Source: Bradyrhizobium sp. AT1
GTDB taxonomy: Bacteria; Pseudomonadota; Alphaproteobacteria; Rhizobiales; Xanthobacteraceae
Assembly: GCF_001590795.1 (NCBI RefSeq)
Contig: NZ_JXDL01000001.1
Coordinates: 2,568,019-2,632,018, forward strand
Length of the DNA stretch: 64,000 nt
Direction: 5' to 3'
Shown here one piece after another: positions 58,455 to 64,000 of this stretch (its first letter is position 1; every line of letters starts with the position of its first letter). A model generated the notes under the pieces. That model was not told the DNA's origin and ran no database searches. It worked only from the letters and a program-made list of their open reading frames with translations. The position numbers and the translations under genes are program-made.

Positions 58455-59228
58455 ATGAAGACGCTTATCTCTGCTATCTCTGCTATCTCTGCACTTGCCG
58501 CAATGTCGATCGCAACGGCCGCCCCCGCGGTGGCCGCCGAGAAGACCGTCTCCATCGTCCTGGTCCATGGCGCCTTCGTCGATGGCTCGGGCTGGAAGGA
58601 CACCTACGACATTCTCTCGAAGGCAGGCTATGAAGTGCTCGTCGTCCAGCAGCCGACGATCTCGCTGCGTGACGATGTCGCGGAGACCGAGCGTGTGATC
58701 GCCAAGGCGCGGCATCCGGTGATTCTCGTCGGGCACTCCTATGGTGGAATGGTCATCACCGAGGCCGGCGACAACCCGAAGGTTCGCAGCCTCGTCTATC
58801 TCGCCGCATATGCGCCCGAGGCTGGGGAGTCGGTCAGCACGCTGTCGGAAATACCCGTGCCGCCCGGCGAGCACGCGGGTCCGCTGGTCAAGGAGGGCAA
58901 TTATCTCTTCGTCGACCACGATAAATTCCCGACCGCGTTCGCCGCCGGCGTCGATGCCGCAACGGCCCGCTTCATGGCTGCGGCGCAATTGCCGTTTGGA
59001 TTGCAGGCGGTGCAGACCAAGGTCGACCGCGTGGCCTGGAAGACGAAGCCGACCCATTACATGGTGACGATGGAGGATCACATTATCCCTCCGTCCTTGC
59101 TGCGCATGATGGCCAAGCGCTCGGGCGCGAAGGTGACGGAAATCAAGAGCAGCCACGCGGTGATGCTGGCGCATCCGCGCGAGGTCGCGGCCTTCATCAG
59201 AAGCGCAGACACCTCCCCGGCCGATTGA
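58455..59228 (+). CDS. exported alpha/beta hydrolase
   Basis: A 257-aa alpha/beta-fold esterase-like protein with a signal peptide (residues 1-28, APAVAA cleavage). It has oxyanion region VLVHGAFVDGSGW, nucleophile Ser95 in GHSYGG, a probable acid at Asp208 and His234 (SSHAVMLAHP). The signal region contains a 9-base tandem repeat encoding ISA three times. It heads a plus-strand run with aldo-keto reductase, VOC and Abm genes. Substrate unknown. Confidence 0.87.
   Translation: MKTLISAISAISALAAMSIATAAPAVAAEKTVSIVLVHGAFVDGSGWKDTYDILSKAGYEVLVVQQPTISLRDDVAETERVIAKARHPVILVGHSYGGMVITEAGDNPKVRSLVYLAAYAPEAGESVSTLSEIPVPPGEHAGPLVKEGNYLFVDHDKFPTAFAAGVDAATARFMAAAQLPFGLQAVQTKVDRVAWKTKPTHYMVTMEDHIIPPSLLRMMAKRSGAKVTEIKSSHAVMLAHPREVAAFIRSADTSPAD
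58467..58493 (+). repeat. 9-bp tandem repeat in a signal peptide
   Basis: ATCTCTGCT, ATCTCTGCT, ATCTCTGCA are three tandem copies at 58467, 58476 and 58485, encoding ISA-ISA-ISA in the hydrophobic core of the hydrolase signal peptide. Slippage would change its length in steps of three residues without a frameshift. Confidence 0.85.
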
Positions 59229-59266
59229 GATCGGTCCCACGGCCGTCACACGCAAGGATTCGCAAC

Positions 59267-60280
59267 ATGGCCCTCAAGACTATTCTGCCGGGCAAGCTCG
59301 GCTTCGGTGCAGCGCCGCTCGGCAACATGTTTCGCGACATCCCGGAGCAGGAAGCGCTCGCGACGGTGAAAGCGGCCTGGGATGACGGCATCCGCTATTT
59401 CGACACCGCGCCGTTCTACGGCGCGGGCCTCGCCGAGATCCGCTTGGGCGCGGCGCTCGCCGGCCGGCCGCGGAATGACTACATCGTCAGCACCAAGGTC
59501 GGCCGCCTGATCCTGGACGAGGTCGAGGATGTCGGTGCACGCGACCTCGGCGAGAAGGGCGGCGTCTTCAAATACGGCCGTCCGAACCGGATCGTGAACG
59601 ATTACTCCGCCGATGCGACGTTGCGTTCGATCGAGGACAGCCTGAAGCGACTCGGCATCGACCACATCGATATCGCCTTCGTGCATGACGTCGCGCAGGA
59701 TTTTTACGGCGACGAGTGGCTGTCGGTGTTCGAAAGCGCGCGCAAGGGCGCGTTCAGGACGCTGGACCGGCTGCGCGACGAGGGCGTGATCAAGGCATGG
59801 GGCCTCGGCGTCAACCGGGTCGAGCCGATCGAGCTGCTGCTCGCGCTCGAAGAGCCGCGCCCCGATGGCTTCCTGCTCGCGGGGCGCTATACGCTGCTCG
59901 ACCATGCGCGGGCTCTTCAGCGGGTGATGCCGATGGTGGCGGAACACGAGCTCGCGATCATCGTCGGCGGCCCCTACAGTTCGGGCGCGCTCGTCGGCGG
60001 CCCGAATTTCGAATATGCGCCGGCGCCCCCGGAAATCCTCGACAAGGTGGCGCGGATCAAGGCCATCGCCGACCGCTACGGCATCGGCATGAAGGCGGCT
60101 GGCCTGCAGTTCGCGCTGGCAAACCCGGTCGTCGCCGCCGTGATCCCCGGGGCGAGCCGGCCCGGCCGCATCGCCGAGGACCGCGCGGCGCTTGACCAAT
60201 CAATACCCGGCGATTTCTGGCGCGAACTTCGATCGGCCGGTCTCGTCAATCCGGCGGCTCCGCTTCCGGACGCCGGCTGA
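59267..60280 (+). CDS. aldo/keto reductase
   Basis: A 337-aa NAD(P)-dependent (beta/alpha)8 barrel. The catalytic tetrad is Asp46 and Tyr51 (YFDTAPFYGAG), Lys77 (VSTKVGRL) and His140 (IAFVHD). It resembles D-threo-aldose 1-dehydrogenase/pyridoxal 4-dehydrogenase-type AKRs, which also keep AVIPGASRP near the C-terminus. ATG at 59267 begins 38 bases after the hydrolase stop, so they are likely co-transcribed. Confidence 0.88.
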   Translation: MALKTILPGKLGFGAAPLGNMFRDIPEQEALATVKAAWDDGIRYFDTAPFYGAGLAEIRLGAALAGRPRNDYIVSTKVGRLILDEVEDVGARDLGEKGGVFKYGRPNRIVNDYSADATLRSIEDSLKRLGIDHIDIAFVHDVAQDFYGDEWLSVFESARKGAFRTLDRLRDEGVIKAWGLGVNRVEPIELLLALEEPRPDGFLLAGRYTLLDHARALQRVMPMVAEHELAIIVGGPYSSGALVGGPNFEYAPAPPEILDKVARIKAIADRYGIGMKAAGLQFALANPVVAAVIPGASRPGRIAEDRAALDQSIPGDFWRELRSAGLVNPAAPLPDAG

Positions 60281-60318
60281 CCGGCACATGACATCACCCA
60301 CAGACCGAGGAGACGAGA

Positions 60319-61164
60319 ATGACCAACGAAACCTGCAACGTTGCCGAGATCGAGCGCCGCACCCTGCTTCGCACGGCAGGCGCCGCGATGATCACCGGTC
60401 TTGCGGTCGGCAGCATCCCGTCAGCCGCGTCCGCGGTGCCGGGCGGCATGTCGTCAACCGAGCGCGACGAGGCGCCGCTCGGTGCGCGGCTGCAGGGCGT
60501 CCAGCATTTCGGGCTGACGGTGCAGAACATGGAGCGGGCTTATCAATTCTATACGGAGGTGCTGGGCGGCACCGAGGTCTTCCGTCACGGCGACTTCCAG
60601 GGCGACGGCGTACAGAACACGCTGCTGGCCGACCAGGAGATCGAGGCGAACGTGCGCGGGATCAATCCGCGGACCATCGGGGTTCCCGACCTCAGAAGCG
60701 GAGCGCAACGGCTCGATGTCCGCTTCATCCAGTTCGACAACATGGTGCTCGAACTGTTGCAATATCGCGAGGCCGACCAGCCCATGGGCAGCGCGAAGAG
60801 CTTTGCCGAACCGTTGGAGCACATGAGTCCGGCTTTCCCGCGCATGATGCACATCTGCTTCCATGTTCGCGACGATGTCGACTTCAACAAGTTCATTGCC
60901 GACCTCGAAGCCGAATCCGCGCGCCGCGGCATGACGCAGGTGAGAGCGAACCGTACCATCCGCGTCATGACAGAGGCGGATCGCAAGGCCGCTCCTCGCA
61001 GCGCCAACACCAACCGGGTGACCGCGGAACCCTCGAACGGCTGGGAGCTGATCTATTGCAAGGGGCCGGAGGGCGAGCAGCTCGAATTCGTCAAAGCGCT
61101 CGGCCCGGTCAAGCAGCGCTTCAGCGAGGCCCTGGCGAAGCGCCAGCAGACAATCGTGCGCTGA
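60319..61164 (+). CDS. Tat-exported VOC/glyoxalase-superfamily protein
   Basis: A 281-aa protein with a twin-arginine signal (ERRTLLRTAGAAMITGLAVG). The vicinal-oxygen-chelate fold follows, with QHFGLTVQNMERAYQFYTEVLGG and a second module MMHICFHVRDDVDFNKFI. His and Glu metal ligands are plausible (H in QHFGL and ICFHV, E in QLEFVKAL). Export of a VOC protein is unusual. GAGGAGACGAG precedes the ATG. Reaction type cannot be named. Confidence 0.83.
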   Translation: MTNETCNVAEIERRTLLRTAGAAMITGLAVGSIPSAASAVPGGMSSTERDEAPLGARLQGVQHFGLTVQNMERAYQFYTEVLGGTEVFRHGDFQGDGVQNTLLADQEIEANVRGINPRTIGVPDLRSGAQRLDVRFIQFDNMVLELLQYREADQPMGSAKSFAEPLEHMSPAFPRMMHICFHVRDDVDFNKFIADLEAESARRGMTQVRANRTIRVMTEADRKAAPRSANTNRVTAEPSNGWELIYCKGPEGEQLEFVKALGPVKQRFSEALAKRQQTIVR

Positions 61165-61240
61165 CCATCAATCGTCGGGCGACCGGCTTCCGCTGGTCGC
61201 CCGACAAGGCATCCATGATCTCAATGTGGAGGATTGCATC

Positions 61241-61663
61241 ATGCAAAAGCTCGTCCGCAATTTGCTTGGCGCCCTGCTCTTCGCTGCCGCGATGGCCATG
61301 CCGACGGCATCGGTCGTCGCGCAGGAAGCCCCGCGCGTGCGCTATCAGGAGATTCCGGAAGGCGCCTATTCGGTGGTCGCCCAGGTGCGCGCCAAGGCCG
61401 GGAAGGAAGACGCGTTGCGTGCGGTCACGCTTCCGCTGATCGACCTGGTTCGCGGCGATCCCAAGAACCTGGTCTATTTTCTCCAGGAAGACCGCGCCAA
61501 ACCGGGTCATTTCATCTTCTACGAGGTGTTCGCCAGCCAGGCCGATTTCGACGCACATAATGCCATGCCTTATGTGCAGGCGTGGTTCGCCAAGCTTCCG
61601 GAACTTGCCGATGGCGGAGTCGAAGTCCTGCACATGGCGGTTCTCGGCGTGCCTAAGAAATAG
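61241..61663 (+). CDS. exported antibiotic biosynthesis monooxygenase-domain protein
   Basis: A 140-aa protein with a signal peptide (about 1-30, AMAMPTASVVAQ) and one Abm ferredoxin-like domain (YSVVAQVRAKAGKEDALRAV, FIFYEVFASQADFDAHNAMPY). Such cofactor-free domains oxidise quinols or act as dimeric binders. GGAGG lies eight bases before ATG 61241. It closes the run of exported or redox genes starting at 58455. Confidence 0.85.
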   Translation: MQKLVRNLLGALLFAAAMAMPTASVVAQEAPRVRYQEIPEGAYSVVAQVRAKAGKEDALRAVTLPLIDLVRGDPKNLVYFLQEDRAKPGHFIFYEVFASQADFDAHNAMPYVQAWFAKLPELADGGVEVLHMAVLGVPKK

Positions 61664-61795
61664 CCGGCCCGCGCGAGCGGTTTTGTCGCAGCCATTCCGC
61701 CGGCAGCAATCGTGCGAATTCAGAACCGGTCACTTCAACAGCTTTGCAGCGCATGATAATTGCAAGCGATCCTTTCGATCGACTGGCAATGGTCA

Positions 61796-64000
61796 ATGCG
61801 GGCTGCCACGGAAACACAACAACGGGGCACACGCCGACGGGAACTCACTTACTGCTTCGGCCCATTTCGACTGGTTCCCCGCCGCCAATTGCTCCTTCTC
61901 GAGGGGCGCCCCGTCAAGCTGGGCGGACGCGCATTCGAGCTCCTGCAGGTGCTGGTACAGCGCTGCGGCGATCTGGTCAGCAAGAATGAGCTGATGGCTG
62001 CGGCCTGGCCGGGCACCTTCCTCCACGACAGCAATCTCAAGGTCAACATGTGGAGCCTGCGGCGCTCGCTGGGAGATACCCAGATCGAGCCCCTCTACAT
62101 CGCGACCGTGGCGCGCCGCGGGTACAAGTTCATCGCGGACGTGCAAATCGGTATCGGCGAGGTCGAGGACGATCTGGCGCTTGCCGATCCGCCTTCCCTG
62201 TCCAATCCGCCATTGTTGCGCGGCATCGTTGGTCGCGAAGCGGACATCGCCGAAATCGCTGATCTGTTGGCTGACAACAGGCACGTGACGCTGGCTGGCA
62301 CGGGAGGGATCGGCAAGACGACGGTTGCGGTGGCCGTCGCCCAGGCGTTTGCACCACGGTGCCGCGACGGCGTCTGCTTCGTCGACCTCGCCACGATCTC
62401 CGATCCGACGCTGTTCGGCGCGGCGCTGCTGACGGCGCTGGGCATCAGAGGCAACACGGACAACGGTCTGGCTGCGGCTCTCGATTATTTGAGGCCGCGG
62501 CAGATGCTGCTCATCCTGGACAATTGCGAGCATGTGCTGCCCGCCGCCACGATCTTTGCCGGCAAGTTCATGACGGATACATCGCCGTCCAGGCTGCTTG
62601 CGACGAGTCGCGAGCCGCTCGGCACCGCCGCCGAGCATATCGTGCGGCTAGGTTCGCTGGCCTCACCGAAACCCGGCCTCGCCCTCACCGTCGATCAGGC
62701 CGTCAGGTTTCCGGCGGTGCAGCTGTTCGTCCGTCGCGCGGCCGAATGGTCGGACTACCAGTTCGCCGGTGACGATTGCGAGGACGTCGCCTCGATCTGT
62801 CACGCGCTCGACGGCCTTCCGCTGGCGATCGAACTGGCGGCGGCCCAGATCGGCAAGTTCACCCCTCGCGAATTGGTGGCGCTGCTCGATCGGAAATTGG
62901 GTTTTCGCGCCTCCGACGCCGAGGGCGCACCGCCGCGCCATGAAACCCTGATGGCGACAATCGACTGGAGCTTTCGTCTGTTGCCGCAGAACGAGGCGAG
63001 ACTATTCTGCCTGCTGTCGGTGTTCAGTGAGGCGTTTGACGCCGGCGATGCGGTTTTCGTCGCAGAGGCGGCGGGGATCACCCCGGTCGACGTCGTCACC
63101 GGCCTCGGCAGTCTCGTCGCCAAATCGCTGTTGAGTGCACAGGCGCGCGGCGCAAGCCTGCGCTATCGGCTGCTCGACAGCACGCGGCGGTATGCCGCCG
63201 AGCGACGCTTGGCCGATCCGGCCTGCGGCCGGGCACTGCGCCGCCATGCAGAATGCGTCCTCGCGCTGTTCGAGCAGTCCGAGGAGGAGTGGAACTGGCG
63301 CGAGCCGACCGATTGGACCCAGCGCTACCTCGGTCGCATCGCCGATCTGAGAGCTGCGCTTTCTTGGGCATTCGGAGAGGCAGGCGATGCCCATCTGGGA
63401 ATCAAGCTCACGGTTGCGGCGATCACCCTGTGGTCGGAAACCTCCATCCTGTCGGAAGCGCAGGCACGGTTGAACGGTGCGCTCGCTTTGGCCAAGACGG
63501 TCGCGTGCGATGATCTGTCGAAGGCAAAGCTCGCCTGCGCCCTTGGATGGAGCCTGTTCTACGCCCGCAACATGTCGAATGAAAACGAGGTTGCCTGGCT
63601 CGATGCGATCGCCTTTGCACGGCGGGCCGGCAACATCGAGTATCAGCAACGTGCGCTGGTGGGCTTTGCCTTTTACCTGTTGCAGATCGGCCAGCTCCCG
63701 CGCGCCATAACCTATCTCGAGGAGGCCACCGCGCTGGCCGACCGGGAACGCGACCTGACGGCAACGTCCGAAGCCGACCGGGCACTGGCCTGGGCCCGCG
63801 CCTTTGCCGGCCAATTGAGCAAGAGCCGCCCGGTTCTGGATCGTCTTGCGGCAAACTATTCCCTGGCAGAGGGCCGTTCGCGCAAAGACGCGAACGAGGT
63901 CTACCGGTTCATCACCGTCCGCTTCAACCTGCCCTTCGTGGCCTGGATGCAGGGACAACCCGACTACGCGGCGAGGCTGGCCCAAGACGCGGTCGATGCC
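61796..64000 (+). CDS. winged-helix STAND ATPase regulator, 3' end outside window
   Basis: The frame is open from 61796 to the window end (735 codons, incomplete). Residues 20-115 form an OmpR-type winged helix (FGPFRLVPRRQLLL to ARRGYKF). Then a P-loop NTPase has Walker A AGTGGIGKTT (167-176, Lys174), Walker B LLILDNCE (238-245) and a DGLPLAIELAAA motif. TPR-like helical repeats follow from about 480. This is the SARP/MalT-like STAND class of ATP-dependent transcription regulators. The ATG start lacks a strong ribosome site. Confidence 0.85.
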   Translation, partial: MRAATETQQRGTRRRELTYCFGPFRLVPRRQLLLLEGRPVKLGGRAFELLQVLVQRCGDLVSKNELMAAAWPGTFLHDSNLKVNMWSLRRSLGDTQIEPLYIATVARRGYKFIADVQIGIGEVEDDLALADPPSLSNPPLLRGIVGREADIAEIADLLADNRHVTLAGTGGIGKTTVAVAVAQAFAPRCRDGVCFVDLATISDPTLFGAALLTALGIRGNTDNGLAAALDYLRPRQMLLILDNCEHVLPAATIFAGKFMTDTSPSRLLATSREPLGTAAEHIVRLGSLASPKPGLALTVDQAVRFPAVQLFVRRAAEWSDYQFAGDDCEDVASICHALDGLPLAIELAAAQIGKFTPRELVALLDRKLGFRASDAEGAPPRHETLMATIDWSFRLLPQNEARLFCLLSVFSEAFDAGDAVFVAEAAGITPVDVVTGLGSLVAKSLLSAQARGASLRYRLLDSTRRYAAERRLADPACGRALRRHAECVLALFEQSEEEWNWREPTDWTQRYLGRIADLRAALSWAFGEAGDAHLGIKLTVAAITLWSETSILSEAQARLNGALALAKTVACDDLSKAKLACALGWSLFYARNMSNENEVAWLDAIAFARRAGNIEYQQRALVGFAFYLLQIGQLPRAITYLEEATALADRERDLTATSEADRALAWARAFAGQLSKSRPVLDRLAANYSLAEGRSRKDANEVYRFITVRFNLPFVAWMQGQPDYAARLAQDAVDA

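Overview
The window is high-GC, densely coded chromosomal DNA from an alphaproteobacterium. The best fit is Bradyrhizobium or a close relative. Supporting signs are the cytochrome c maturation order ccmIEFH (cycHJKL) beside degP, a response regulator, a kinase and glnE; FeuP/FeuQ-like and PleC-like signalling proteins; an orphan Flp pilin; Ku; and families of short palindromic repeats between genes. No tRNA, rRNA, transposase, phage gene or CRISPR array was seen. The species call is inference from gene content and style, not from a search.

Layout. 0-1.5 kb: an Hsp70-like ATPase without a substrate-binding domain. 1.7-7.5 kb: a 45-aa protein, two OxlT-type oxalate/formate antiporter paralogues, a CBS-domain protein, a ketopantoate-reductase-like enzyme and a fumarylacetoacetate-hydrolase-like enzyme. 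A shared 15-bp element lies before four of these transcription units. 7.5-11.8 kb: palindromic repeats, a 38-aa membrane protein, a membrane-anchored coiled-coil protein, a secreted pentapeptide-repeat protein, an exported protein with possible papain-like Cys/His, and a large repeat block. 11.8-17.8 kb: nitronate monooxygenase, quinone oxidoreductase, cation diffusion facilitator and a PleC-like kinase. 17.8-24.9 kb: a LysR regulator divergent from fdsGBA-fdhD-fdsD, the NAD-dependent molybdenum formate dehydrogenase. 24.9-34 kb (minus strand): glnE, a two-component pair, degP, a chemotaxis receptor. 33.5-37.7 kb: ccmIEFH. 37.8-42.3 kb: two conserved unknowns, FeuQ/FeuP-like pair, and a small membrane protein behind a consensus EcfG promoter. 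42.5-48.4 kb: Ku, a small unknown, Flp pilin, then an operon of AMP/thymidine phosphorylase, PRPP-synthetase-like protein and beta-CASP RNA nuclease. 48.4-49.3 kb: an inverted copy of the large repeat block. 49.5-54.4 kb: RTX protein, exported unknown, DJ-1/PfpI protein, diheme cytochrome. 54.4-61.7 kb: an isoquinoline-oxidoreductase-like molybdenum hydroxylase with an AraC regulator, then alpha/beta hydrolase, aldo-keto reductase, VOC and Abm proteins. From 61.8 kb to the end: a winged-helix STAND ATPase that runs out of the window.

How the genes fit together. Oxalate taken up by the OxlT-like carriers would be decarboxylated to formate by enzymes outside this window. Fds would then oxidise formate to CO2 with NADH formation, using FdhD to sulfurate its molybdenum cofactor. 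The ccm operon matures c-type cytochromes, including the diheme protein next to the molybdenum hydroxylase. The phosphorylase, PRPP-synthetase-like and nuclease operon looks like an RNA-to-nucleotide salvage module. The most unusual items are the shared promoter element of the oxalate region, the paired inverted repeat blocks at 10.8 and 48.7 kb, the salvage operon, the EcfG-driven small protein, and several short genes that standard annotation tends to miss.
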